Assembly (NCBI GenBank): GCA_002869335.1
Contig: PKTE01000287.1
Span: 1 to 40,291, forward strand
DNA from: Salinivirgaceae bacterium
Lineage (GTDB): Bacteria; Bacteroidota; Bacteroidia; Bacteroidales; Salinivirgaceae
DNA: 40,291 bases
Reading direction: 5' to 3'
The position numbers and the translations under genes were made by a program. Positions 1-8,519 of this stretch are shown here, in pieces (position 1 is the stretch's first letter; each line of letters begins with the position of its first letter). A model generated the notes under the pieces. That model worked only from the letters and a program-made list of their open reading frames with translations. It was not told the DNA's origin and searched no databases.

Positions 1-1181
1 CCAATCACAAAATTGATATTCCAATCAAGATCACCATTTCCTGAATTTGTTATGTCAAATGCAATTTCAGTTCTTTCATTTGCACTTGCACTTACTACAA
101 TTGGTGTCTCATCAACAAAAATGTCAGGGATTTCAATTCCTGTTCCACTTAAAGCTATTGAATACGTAGGATTAGCGGGATCATCACTGGTTATTGTAAG
201 GCCTCCAGCATAAAACTGAGCTGCAACCGGTGTAAAAGCAACATCAATTGCATAAGATGACAATCCATCAATAACAAAACTTGTTTCTGATGGTACATAA
301 ACTGCTTCATCACTTACAACATCACTTACCGTTAAAGGTTGGTCTCCTGTATTTAGAATGTAAAGTGTTTTTGTTTGTGTATAGTTCAAGAATGTATCAT
401 CAAAGTTTATTTCGGTATCATATGTGAAGATTTCCTTTGTTGTTCCACCTGTAACCGTTAATTCAATTGGAATGATAATTTCCGGTTCATCTGGGTCGTT
501 ACTTGTAATAACAATGCTAGCATTCTTTACACCTTCTGCTTGACTTGAAGCATCAAAAGAGAATGTTACTGTATTTGATTTTGCGCTATTCTCTTGACCA
601 TAATATTTATCAGCAACAACATATGAAGGCACCTCTATTCTAGAATATGCAAAACTACCTCCGTTATCTTGGCCCCATTCAGAAAATGTCACATCAAAAT
701 ATCTGTTTTCGTCAATCAAATGGAGTGATAACGTTTGCCCGGGGACTCCTGACATTGAGTAATCTGTTGCATACCTCAAATTTTCATAAGTACCCGTTTC
801 CATTACGTTAGCAGTTTTTCCAAGGCACCATTCTTCTGTTGTTTCGGTATCAGAATAAGAAGTCTGATTAAAAATATTAAAAAGTGGCTCATATTCACGA
901 CGAGTTAATGCAACAAAACCTGAAATAATATCCATATTTTCAGGTAAGGTATAATCTACATAAGGGGCTTTTGAGAAAGTCACCTCTTCTCCTGCTATAA
1001 TTTTCATAGCCCACACTAATTTTTCGTCACCCAAATTATCAATAGTTACAACTTGAGTATTTGTAGCCCCAATAGCTAATGTCTCAGAAATAGATGTTAC
1101 ATCTACGCTGATATTAGGTTGTGTAAAACCGATTATGGGAATAAACACCCATAACCACAAAAATTGTAGTTTTCTTTTCAT
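1..1181 (-). CDS. Secreted choice-of-anchor (HYDIN/ASH-like) repeat protein, N-terminal part
   Basis: The reading frame is open from an ATG at 1181 to the left edge, giving 393 codons with no stop; the C-terminus lies outside the window. It begins MKRKLQFLWLWVFIPIIGFTQ, a Sec signal peptide ending near residue 21. The mature part has repeated Ig-like beta-sandwich units with phrases such as VTIDNLGDEKLVW, ASIVITSNDPDEPEI and LTITSDDPANPTYSIALSGTG. These are typical of the ASH/HYDIN and choice-of-anchor D domains found in large Bacteroidota surface proteins. A type IX sorting domain would be expected at the missing C-terminus, but this cannot be seen. The binding target is unknown. It appears to be monocistronic, with its own promoter about 160 bases upstream. 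Confidence 0.8.
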   Translation of the reverse strand, partial: MKRKLQFLWLWVFIPIIGFTQPNISVDVTSISETLAIGATNTQVVTIDNLGDEKLVWAMKIIAGEEVTFSKAPYVDYTLPENMDIISGFVALTRREYEPLFNIFNQTSYSDTETTEEWCLGKTANVMETGTYENLRYATDYSMSGVPGQTLSLHLIDENRYFDVTFSEWGQDNGGSFAYSRIEVPSYVVADKYYGQENSAKSNTVTFSFDASSQAEGVKNASIVITSNDPDEPEIIIPIELTVTGGTTKEIFTYDTEINFDDTFLNYTQTKTLYILNTGDQPLTVSDVVSDEAVYVPSETSFVIDGLSSYAIDVAFTPVAAQFYAGGLTITSDDPANPTYSIALSGTGIEIPDIFVDETPIVVSASANERTEIAFDITNSGNGDLDWNINFVI

Positions 1182-1637
1182 AATATTAGAATTTTAATTT
1201 TGAGGTATTAAATTTTAGTTTATATTTTTAGTTGACTAATAAAGAATCCATATGCATTAAGATTAACCAAACACGCTCTATTTAGTTTAATAAATTTGTG
1301 AATCGGGAGAAAAGTTTTTGTCTGCTTTAATCTTATCTCTAAGTAAAGATACAAATAACAGTAGCTAAAAGCAATTTTACATTATGGGAAAAACAACTCA
1401 TTATTAGCATAATATCTTGCTAAAACAGGTAAAAAAACGGGTTGACTTTTGCAAACCAATTGATTTGATTAGCATTAATGAAATACTCATTTCACCACAA
1501 CAAAATCTCCTTATATTTTTACTAACAAATCTTTAACAAAAAAATAACCTATTTCAGTTAAATGCTTAATATTAATCCAAGTAGACTATGAGAAAAAAGC
1601 CTTCACCATACACTAATCATTGTTACAAATTATGATT
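1182..1637. other. Intergenic region of 456 bases
   Basis: This AT-rich stretch lies between the nuclease gene and the choice-of-anchor gene, both on the minus strand. Apart from the promoter at 1344-1374 it holds only a weak candidate terminator for the nuclease transcript: on the minus strand, GGTT...AACCCG followed by a run of T at about 1432-1458, with a stem of only about 4 bp. I found no convincing coding frame, RNA gene or repeat. Confidence 0.5.
1344..1374 (-). promoter_or_regulatory. Bacteroidota-type promoter for the choice-of-anchor protein
   Basis: On the minus strand, TTG (1372-1374) is followed by 20 bases and then TATCTTTA (1344-1351), which matches the TAnnTTTG -7 box at all but the last base. 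This predicts a 5' leader of roughly 155 bases before the ATG at 1181. Prediction from motif and spacing only. Confidence 0.45.
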
Positions 1638-2402
1638 CTATTTCCAATAGTCTAAATCAAAGGTCGACTCTACTTTATCTTCGTATCTATCGTGTAATAA
1701 ATGATAGAAATCAATATTTGTAATGTGCTCAATACTATCAACAGTTACAGCATATTCGAAAATATCCTTATCTCCTTTTTCATTAGGTATTAAAAAAGCA
1801 ATGGTTTGCAAATCATTATCTTTTGTAATTAGAAAGGTTTTATAATAATGCGAAGGGACATCTACTTTATTCGGACCAATCTCCTCAATTACATTAATAA
1901 AAACAGGTCCTGTAGCCACATATATTTTTTCATATTTTTCAGCCCACTCTCTGGTTTTTGTTTCCAGTCTTTTCCAAATGCCTCGATTCAAAGAAGGGTG
2001 TTGGGGCGACATGTTACTGTAGTAAAAGCTCTCGTCCATTGCCAGCTGACTCCAGGTCATGTCTGCAGCCGGAGCCAAATGGCCTCTATCATAACCAGAT
2101 TTAGAATAGTCTGCATCTGTGGCACTCCCGGTCAAAATTAGAGGATCTTCTTTAAAATTATTTTTTCGTTTGGCATCACCGTTTAATTCATCATTAGTCA
2201 GTTCCCAGGCTACCCATTTTGCTTGTTCCGTTTCCTCATCATACACAAGAGCATAGGCTTTATGGGATATAATTTGTTCATTTGATGCTTTTGCAGGTAA
2301 TTCCAACGCTCCCGAACCGGCATACCCACATCCTGACAAAAAAACAGAAACAAATAACGTTATAGAAATTGTAATTTTTAAAAGACTAATCCTAAAATAC
2401 AT
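1638..2402 (-). CDS. DNA/RNA non-specific endonuclease (NUC1 family), lipoprotein
   Basis: Predicted secreted sugar-non-specific nuclease of the beta-beta-alpha-metal family (NUC1/Endonuclease_NS), 254 aa, which would cut DNA and RNA outside the cytoplasm. The first 25 residues form a lipoprotein signal ending in the lipobox LSGC, so the protein is probably anchored to a membrane by Cys25. The catalytic motif DRGHLAPAADM lies near residue 105, with His as general base, and is followed by YYSNMSPQHPSLNRGIW, which supplies the metal-binding Asn of the family. The length is normal for lipoprotein members. It ends in TAG and has no operon partner. Likely roles are nutrient acquisition from nucleic acids or defence against extracellular DNA, both inferred. 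Confidence 0.9.
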   Translation of the reverse strand: MYFRISLLKITISITLFVSVFLSGCGYAGSGALELPAKASNEQIISHKAYALVYDEETEQAKWVAWELTNDELNGDAKRKNNFKEDPLILTGSATDADYSKSGYDRGHLAPAADMTWSQLAMDESFYYSNMSPQHPSLNRGIWKRLETKTREWAEKYEKIYVATGPVFINVIEEIGPNKVDVPSHYYKTFLITKDNDLQTIAFLIPNEKGDKDIFEYAVTVDSIEHITNIDFYHLLHDRYEDKVESTFDLDYWK

Positions 2403-2452
2403 AGCATTTATTTTATATTTACAGACAAATTAAAGAACCTAAACCGAAAAAG

Positions 2453-2460
2453 CAAAACTA
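2453..2460 (-). promoter_or_regulatory. Candidate -7 box upstream of the nuclease gene
   Basis: TAGTTTTG on the minus strand matches TAnnTTTG exactly and lies about 50 bases before the nuclease ATG. The nearest TTG upstream is 23 bases away, slightly longer than usual spacing, so this is a moderate call. Confidence 0.35.
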
Positions 2461-2518
2461 GTATAATTAAACCATTTATTTTTCAACTTGTTATACATTA
2501 AATTTAAAACAAATAATT

Positions 2519-2737
2519 ATGAAAAAAAATATTGGCGTATTAGATAGAGTAATAAGAGTTTTAATTGCTTTGACGATAGCTGTACTCTATTTCATGGAAA
2601 TTATTACTGGAACATTAGGTATAATTTTATTGGTTGTGGCTGGTGTATTTCTAATTACAAGCATAACAAGTTTTTGCGGCTTATACACAATTTTTGGAAT
2701 TAGAACCTGCCCAATGAAAGAACCAAAAAAAGAGTAA
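2519..2737 (+). CDS. DUF2892 (YgaP-type) small membrane protein
   Basis: A 72-aa protein matching the DUF2892 family, which resembles the membrane part of the rhodanese YgaP. It starts MKKNIGVLDRVIRVLIALT, has two hydrophobic helices (about residues 12-28 and 31-48) and ends with the family signature SFCGLYTIFGIRTCPMK, with conserved Cys in the FCGLY and RTCPM segments. The rhodanese domain is absent, as is usual for Bacteroidota members. The function of stand-alone copies is not established. The TAA stop directly abuts the TAA of the converging histidine kinase gene (TAATTA at 2735-2740). Confidence 0.85.
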   Translation: MKKNIGVLDRVIRVLIALTIAVLYFMEIITGTLGIILLVVAGVFLITSITSFCGLYTIFGIRTCPMKEPKKE

Positions 2738-4693
2738 TTAACCCTTTGGAAAAGAAATCTTAACAGTTGTGCCCTTTGCTGGCACACTGTTAATTTCTAT
2801 TTTTCCTTTATGCAATTTTACAAATTCATTTATTACTGAAAATCCTAACCCTGTTCCCTGTTCTCCAGCTGTACCCACATTTGAAAACATATTATCTCCA
2901 TCAAGTAAACTGTTCACATTCCTCTCTTGCATTCCCTGACCATGATCAATAACAACAAGTACCCAGGAGTTTTTATGAGTAGAGAACCTTAGCATTACTT
3001 CGCCCCCACGATAGCTAAACTTTATAGCATTTGAGATTAAATTCCGCATAATGGTTTGAATCATATTGCAATCCCCATAAACTATATCCACACCATTAAT
3101 ATCAATTGATAGCTTAATTTCCTTACGTTCGGCAACAATTTGCTGTACAAACAAGATATTTTCAACCATCTCTTTCAAAGAAAATTTTGCAGGTTGAAAC
3201 TGCAACTTATCCGTTTGAGCCCTTGACCAATCTAATAAGTTGTCAAGCAAATTGACCGCCTGAATTGAAGAATTGTGAGTGGCCTCAGACATATGAAGTA
3301 AATCATCATAATGATTTTCCTTTGAGCTTTCCATCAATAACTCAGTATATCCTACAATAGCATTGAATGGACTTTTTAGGTCATGAGCGATTATTGAAAT
3401 AAATTTGTCTTTTGTTTTATTGGCCTGCACCAATGCTTTATTTTTTTCTTTAAGCTCTGTGATATCATAAAAATTTACCAAAGCAAAACCTGTTTTTTCA
3501 TTACCTAAATTCAGATACTCAGCATTTATTTTAATCCAGGTAACTTCATTTTCACTTGTCAATCCCATCACAACATTTTTAACTGATCGCTTTTCACGTA
3601 TCACAATTGCATCAGGGTGTTCTTGTGGTATAAAAGGTGATCCATCTTCATGAATTGTTCGGTTCATAAAAAACTCTGAATTAAGCCCTTCTAAACTTTC
3701 ATCAACCTTTAAAATTCTTTTGGCTGCCTCATTAAATGACACAATTTTATTAGACTGATCAAACAGTAGCATGCCTTCATCCATGTTTTGAATGAGTTTT
3801 CGGTATTTTTCTTCGCTCTCTTTTAAGGCTGCAAGCGCTTTTTTACGTTGTTCAATATTACGCGAAACTCCAAGCACTTCAAGCTCTCCTTTTGCATTGA
3901 TTTGAATAGTAACAGATACCTCAATCCATATTAGTTCACCATTTTTACATGGTTGTTGTAGCTCTTCTACAGATTTAACCAATTTAGTCGGATCTTTAGA
4001 TAACATCTCCATTGCTTCAACAAGGCGCTTTTGAACCAATGCCACTGATTCGGGTGCTAAAGATTCAGTAATATTCTGCTTTATAGCCTCCTCAACTGTA
4101 TAACCTCTAAGTCTTTCAACCGATGGCGACACATAAGTAAATCGCATTAGCGAAGCATTAAATATCCATATCACATCACTGATGTTCTCAGCAATAATAT
4201 CATATTTCTCCTGCTGCTCCATTAACTTAAATTCGAGCTCTTTTCTGTCCGAAATGTCTCGAACAAAAGTAAACACTCGATTAATATTTGGATCGTGTAA
4301 AAAACTTTGACCGTGTGCCTCTACCCAAATATAACCCTTAGTTTTATGTATATGCCTATACTCAATTCTGTGACGTTCTTCGGGTTTTTTGAGAGCCTCT
4401 TCCCATGCCTCAAAAACACCTGCGTGATCGTCAGGGTGAATTACTGCGGCAAATGGTTTATTCTGTAGCTCTTCTACTTTATAACCTGTAATATACTCAG
4501 CAACAGGACTCACAAACAGCTGGTTCCCTTCTGCATCAATTTCTACAAAAATGTCTGATGATTTCTCAACCAAAACACGATACCGTTGCTCGGACAATTT
4601 TAAATCAGATTGTATCTTACTAATTTTTTGATTTTTTTTCTTCATAAGGATTTTAAAAACATACAATATCACAAAGTGTAAGATATTATACAT
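2738..4693 (-). CDS. Three-PAS-domain sensor histidine kinase
   Basis: A cytoplasmic-type sensor kinase of 651 aa. Three PAS domains run from about residues 35 to 415; the first two show PAS core and PAC signatures (for example DIFVEIDAEGNQLFVSP and FTFVRDISDRKELE). They are followed by a HisKA domain with FISIIAHDLKSPFNAIVGY (phospho-accepting His near residue 438) and a HATPase domain with NLISNAIKF, DHGQGM and GTGLGFSV. There is no receiver domain and no adjacent response regulator, so it is an orphan kinase. The N-terminus is uncertain: a promoter-like TTTG-N17-TATCTTTA at 4702-4730 would leave almost no leader before the ATG at 4693, so the ATG at 4645 (MKKKNQKISKIQ) is a good alternative and would remove a weakly hydrophobic 16-residue extension. 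Ligand unknown. Confidence 0.9.
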   Translation of the reverse strand: MYNILHFVILYVFKILMKKKNQKISKIQSDLKLSEQRYRVLVEKSSDIFVEIDAEGNQLFVSPVAEYITGYKVEELQNKPFAAVIHPDDHAGVFEAWEEALKKPEERHRIEYRHIHKTKGYIWVEAHGQSFLHDPNINRVFTFVRDISDRKELEFKLMEQQEKYDIIAENISDVIWIFNASLMRFTYVSPSVERLRGYTVEEAIKQNITESLAPESVALVQKRLVEAMEMLSKDPTKLVKSVEELQQPCKNGELIWIEVSVTIQINAKGELEVLGVSRNIEQRKKALAALKESEEKYRKLIQNMDEGMLLFDQSNKIVSFNEAAKRILKVDESLEGLNSEFFMNRTIHEDGSPFIPQEHPDAIVIREKRSVKNVVMGLTSENEVTWIKINAEYLNLGNEKTGFALVNFYDITELKEKNKALVQANKTKDKFISIIAHDLKSPFNAIVGYTELLMESSKENHYDDLLHMSEATHNSSIQAVNLLDNLLDWSRAQTDKLQFQPAKFSLKEMVENILFVQQIVAERKEIKLSIDINGVDIVYGDCNMIQTIMRNLISNAIKFSYRGGEVMLRFSTHKNSWVLVVIDHGQGMQERNVNSLLDGDNMFSNVGTAGEQGTGLGFSVINEFVKLHKGKIEINSVPAKGTTVKISFPKG

Positions 4694-4701
4694 TTACTTA
4701 A

Positions 4702-4730
4702 TAAAGATACAATACGTAATAAATACCAAA
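4702..4730 (-). promoter_or_regulatory. Candidate promoter of the PAS histidine kinase
   Basis: On the minus strand, TTTG (4727-4730), 17 bases, then TATCTTTA (4702-4709), one base off TAnnTTTG. The spacing is on the short side. Its position bears on the choice between the ATG codons at 4693 and 4645. Confidence 0.35.
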
Positions 4731-4771
4731 AGGTTTGGTAAATTATATACTGAAATATAAAATAAGAAACT

Positions 4772-5848
4772 TTAATCCTTAAGCAGATCAAACTCACTTA
4801 AAAGCACTTTCCAATCGGTACTTTCAGTAACTTCTAAAAGCCTAACAGTTATCTGCTCTTTTAAGTCTACAGATAAACTTTCTGAAAACCCAAATGCATA
4901 AAGCTGTGAATTATAGCTGATAGGAAGCGTTTCATAAAGGCCTAATGTATCAAGTTGGGCAATATATTTTAATTGTGGCTCATCGTGCGATACGGCCTCA
5001 ACATATCCGTTGGCCAAAGCATCCCTACACTCTTCCAATGTTTTAAAAGGCTTCAATTTTTTAAAAAACCTATGCTCAAGAAAAGCTTCTGTAGCTGAGT
5101 TTTCAATAACAGCAATTTTCTTCTCTTTGAAATCGTCAACACTATTCTGATTCCAACTCAGCTGATTAACAGTAAGTGAAGAGGCAATACTTGCAGTAAA
5201 ACCTGAAATAATAATGATAGCTGCAAACATCCAAACCAGTCCAACTACTCTACCTCCAGGCGTTTTGGGCGATTTATCTCCATATCCAACGGTAGTCATA
5301 GTTACGGCAGACCACCAAATTCCACTACCCAAACCTTTTAAACCTGAACCAAACTCATCCTGATTTTTCTTCCTTTCAAAAAGCCAGGCGATAAAACCAA
5401 ATATAAACACGACAAGAAACAAAGCTCCTATAGCGCGTAAAAAATTAAGTGAAAAAAACGACGATATAAATTGTAACCCTTTTTCAAATGAACTTACAGA
5501 TGGCACCATAACTGTTGAATTTGAGATATAATAAGGTGCAGAAAAATCAATAACCTCGCTACGCTTACTTGTAATGGTTAGAGGATTTATAGTTAAATCT
5601 ATATCGTGACTGGCTATGCCATTTACAACTTCATCCAAAGTAAGCTTTTTATACACAAATGGCTGCTTGACTTCTTTATTAATCTCTTTCCACAACCATA
5701 TACTTATGCCATCTAAACCGTTACTTGTTTCAATAACAAATGGTGCTGATGGGTAATATCCAATAACTAATGTATCTTTATTTGAATTGGCATTTACGCT
5801 AATTAGAAATATAAAAACAATAACCAGCAGGGAAAAAACTCTTTTCAT
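4772..5848 (-). CDS. GluR0-like ionotropic receptor: periplasmic ligand-binding domain plus K+ channel
   Basis: Predicted ligand-gated potassium channel with the layout of bacterial GluR0. From the ATG at 5848 it has 358 aa; an in-frame TTG at 5872 is possible but the ATG gives the cleaner signal peptide (MKRVFSLLVIVFIFLISVNA). Order: half of a SBP_bac_3 ligand-binding lobe (S1) with the arginine motif SKRSEVIDFSAPYY, M1 (FLRAIGALFLVVFIFGFIAW), a pore loop with the selectivity filter TTVGYGD, M2 (WMFAAIIIISGFTASIAS), then the second lobe (S2). TVGYGD is the potassium-channel filter, unlike the filter of animal glutamate receptors. The ligand is probably an amino acid, not determined here. It lies between two sensory kinases and appears to be transcribed alone. 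Confidence 0.9.
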   Translation of the reverse strand: MKRVFSLLVIVFIFLISVNANSNKDTLVIGYYPSAPFVIETSNGLDGISIWLWKEINKEVKQPFVYKKLTLDEVVNGIASHDIDLTINPLTITSKRSEVIDFSAPYYISNSTVMVPSVSSFEKGLQFISSFFSLNFLRAIGALFLVVFIFGFIAWLFERKKNQDEFGSGLKGLGSGIWWSAVTMTTVGYGDKSPKTPGGRVVGLVWMFAAIIIISGFTASIASSLTVNQLSWNQNSVDDFKEKKIAVIENSATEAFLEHRFFKKLKPFKTLEECRDALANGYVEAVSHDEPQLKYIAQLDTLGLYETLPISYNSQLYAFGFSESLSVDLKEQITVRLLEVTESTDWKVLLSEFDLLKD

Positions 5849-5910
5849 ACTAACTTTTTTTAGTGTATTCAATATAATCTGTGAAATTAGAAAAATGTTT
5901 CTAACTATTA

Positions 5911-6189
5911 TTAGATGGCAATGATATATGGTTCCAACAAATTAATCTGGACTTTTATCGATTTATCACTCTCCAAATCATAGTCTGTAACAACATTATT
6001 AGTTACAGAAATATGAACAACCCGATAAGCAGTTACCGTTAGTTCATCAGGAACAGCATTGTTGGCATAAGTATCTTTCATACGGTTCATTTTAGCCACC
6101 TGATCCTTATGCACTGCATAAATTTGATTAATGTTATCAATTTCATTAAAAATAACATAATCATCCGAAGTTAAGATTTTATCCGCCAT
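5911..6189 (-). CDS. Small protein of unknown function
   Basis: A 92-aa ORF (MADKILTSDDYVIFNEIDN...) with an ATG start and a reinforced end: TAA followed in frame by TAA and TAG. It has no signal peptide or membrane helix. The sequence is polar and predicted to be mixed alpha/beta, with an N-terminal acidic segment and a C-terminal strand ending LLEPYIIAI. I do not recognise a family. Two stretches resembling -7 boxes (TAAATTTTG and TAAATTTTTG) precede it on the minus strand, each with one T too many. Codon use looks like that of its neighbours, so it is probably a real gene. Confidence 0.6.
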   Translation of the reverse strand: MADKILTSDDYVIFNEIDNINQIYAVHKDQVAKMNRMKDTYANNAVPDELTVTAYRVVHISVTNNVVTDYDLESDKSIKVQINLLEPYIIAI

Positions 6190-6378
6190 ATGTTTTTACA
6201 TTTCAGAGTTAGTTAGCCCGAATAGCAAAATTTAATAAACGCGAGTTCGATATAAATTTAGAAGTATAGTTACAAAAATTTATGTAGAAATGCAATAAAA
6301 TTTGAAGTTCGGGCAACCAAAAACATAGATAATATCAACTATATAGTGACAAAACTGATATTAAAACCCGATATAGAA

Positions 6379-7134
6379 TCAACCCAAATATAAATCTATT
6401 ATCTCCTTAAAATCTCGATATCTGCGTCGTGCCAATGGTATTCTTTTCCCATCAGCCATAACTAACATACTGGAATGCGTATCGTAAAGTCTGATATACT
6501 CAATATTCACAATGTAAGATCGATGTGTACGTAAGAATTTCTTTTCTGGAAGATCTATTTCAAAAACTTTAATATTTTTAGTTACAATATAATTTTTTCC
6601 TCCATCTATCACCAAATTTGTGTAGTTTCCATCCGCTTCAAAATAAAGTATCTCATTCAATTTAGCAAATTGAACTCCACTTAGTGTTGGAATTTTAAGC
6701 TTTTGTATTTCTAAGCTATCATACTCCTCAAGAAAAGCATTATATTTCAATGTCTTATCTTCATTGTGATTATGCTTTTTCCTTACCTTTTGAAGTGCTT
6801 CAAGTACTTCAGAAATTGAAACGGGTTTAACTATATAGTCTATAGCATTATTCTTAATCGCCTTGATTGCGTAGTGTTCAAATGCTGTGGCAAAAATTAC
6901 TTCGAACTTAATCTCATCAAAACTACGCAATAAATCGAAACCGGTAAGTTCTGGCATTTCCACATCTAAAAAAATAACATCTGGCTCTAAAGCCTTAATC
7001 AACTCAATAGCTTTAAGAGGATTGGTTTCTGTTGCCAAAATTTCATACAAATTTGGCTCCATTTCAATTATGCTCTTCAATGCATTGATGGCATCTAATT
7101 CATCGTCAACAATTATAACTTTTGTTTTTCTCAT
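6379..7134 (-). CDS. LytTR-family response regulator
   Basis: DNA-binding response regulator of the LytR/AlgR type, 251 aa. The N-terminal receiver domain (residues about 4-120) has the acidic pair IIVDDE, the phospho-acceptor Asp in DVIFLDVEMPELTGFD (near residue 57), the switch Thr in IFATAF and the Lys in DYIVKPV. A linker leads to a LytTR domain (about 148-248) with the core signatures EILYFEADGNYTNL and FLRTHRSYIVNIEYI. It starts 8 bases after the upstream kinase fragment, so the two are co-transcribed and form a two-component pair. Target promoters are not identifiable from the window. It ends in TGA. Confidence 0.93.
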   Translation of the reverse strand: MRKTKVIIVDDELDAINALKSIIEMEPNLYEILATETNPLKAIELIKALEPDVIFLDVEMPELTGFDLLRSFDEIKFEVIFATAFEHYAIKAIKNNAIDYIVKPVSISEVLEALQKVRKKHNHNEDKTLKYNAFLEEYDSLEIQKLKIPTLSGVQFAKLNEILYFEADGNYTNLVIDGGKNYIVTKNIKVFEIDLPEKKFLRTHRSYIVNIEYIRLYDTHSSMLVMADGKRIPLARRRYRDFKEIIDLYLG

Positions 7135-7142
7135 ACTCCAAA

Positions 7143-8468
7143 TTAGCTTAAGTTAATTAACAACACTACTCTTGTACCCGGATATATTTCATTTTTCGGA
7201 TACGCTTCAGAAATAGATAAAGTTACTTTTTCTTTATTCATTTCCTCTAAAAGTTGCAATCTTTTATGTGTAATCTCTGTACCAAATGATTTATGATTCT
7301 TTCTTGTTTTGGAATTATATTGCTTTGCGTTCTCAATACCAACACCATTATCTTGCACCACAATCTGCAAGGCATTTTCGACAATTTGAGCCTCAACTAA
7401 CAACTCTCCTGTCTCTTTTCTCAGCCGTAAACCGTGGTGAATTGCATTTTCAACAAACGGTTGAATAATTAATGGTGGGACCTGTATTTTATCTAAATCA
7501 ATTCTACTACAGATATCAAATTTGAATGTAAATAAATCTTTGAAACGTAGCTGCTCCATTTCCATATACCTTTCCAACGCATCAAACTCTTCTCTCAATG
7601 TTATAGTATGGTTTTGTGAATTATTCAATATATTCCTCATCAAACGACCAAGCTTAGATAAATAATCGCTTGCCTTAACCTTTTCATTTTTAAGAATATA
7701 ACTCTGCACACTATTCAATGAGTTATATATAAAGTGGGGATTCATTTGTGCACTTAATGCTTGCTGTCTGGTACGATTGAGCTCTTGCTCAACCAAATGT
7801 CGTTTCCGGGCCTCACGTAATTTTATACGTAAAACAATTATAAAAATACCTGCTACAAGTAATAAAAAGGTAAAAACAGCAACTACCCTAAACCATATGG
7901 TATTATAATAGGCTTTATTAATTTTAACAATGACCGTTGCTGGTGTTTTACTAGTTAATCCCGAAGAATTTTTTGCCATCACTTTAAATGCATAATTACC
8001 CGGGGACAATGCCGAATATTGAGCTTTAAGGTCATGACTTTCTCTCCAGGTTTTATCAACTCCTTCAAGTTTATATAAGTATGTCAATTGATCGTTTCGT
8101 TGATAGTTTAGCCCGACAAATTCGAAAGCAATATAATTCTCATCGTAATGTAAATTATAACTACTCTGATTTATGGTGTCTTTACCATTTATAGAAATAT
8201 TGGTTATAAAGATGGGAGATTCACTAAAACTCATGTTTATTGGGAAATGGCTAACACCCTCTGCAGAAGCAGCATAAATCAGCCCTTTAAAAGATGTAAT
8301 TCCATTAATATCGTCACTTAATAAACCATTTCCACTGGAAATACGAATAGCATTCTCAAAACTTAATGAATCTCCAATCTTTTCCAATCGAAAGACTCCA
8401 TTATTTGTGCTAACAAAGAGAATTGAGTCCAAATCAACTAATCCACTTACAGAAACATTTTTAAACAT
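7143..8468 (-). CDS. C-terminal part of a propeller/Y_Y_Y LytS-type histidine kinase
   Basis: This 441-aa reading frame is the C-terminal half of a sensor kinase whose N-terminal half is the ORF at 8520-10040. It carries the last propeller blades, a Y_Y_Y domain (about residues 95-185, ending SALSPGNYAFKVMAKNSSG), one membrane helix (IWFRVVAVFTFLLLVAGIFII), then a His_kinase (PF06580) domain with QMNPHFIYNSLNSVQSYI (His acceptor) and a HATPase with PFVENAIHHGL and DNGVGIENAK. The 17 codons between the upstream TAA and this ATG are open in the same frame and continue the propeller sequence (YGLISIYRNK), so the ATG is probably an internal Met of the original gene. If expressed alone it has no signal peptide for its outer domain. 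The partner regulator follows after 8 bases. Confidence 0.8.
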   Translation of the reverse strand: MFKNVSVSGLVDLDSILFVSTNNGVFRLEKIGDSLSFENAIRISSGNGLLSDDINGITSFKGLIYAASAEGVSHFPINMSFSESPIFITNISINGKDTINQSSYNLHYDENYIAFEFVGLNYQRNDQLTYLYKLEGVDKTWRESHDLKAQYSALSPGNYAFKVMAKNSSGLTSKTPATVIVKINKAYYNTIWFRVVAVFTFLLLVAGIFIIVLRIKLREARKRHLVEQELNRTRQQALSAQMNPHFIYNSLNSVQSYILKNEKVKASDYLSKLGRLMRNILNNSQNHTITLREEFDALERYMEMEQLRFKDLFTFKFDICSRIDLDKIQVPPLIIQPFVENAIHHGLRLRKETGELLVEAQIVENALQIVVQDNGVGIENAKQYNSKTRKNHKSFGTEITHKRLQLLEEMNKEKVTLSISEAYPKNEIYPGTRVVLLINLS

Positions 8469-8519
8469 ACTGTTTTTAAAGCTTTTAACTTTATTTCTAT
8501 AAATGCTTATAAGCCCATA

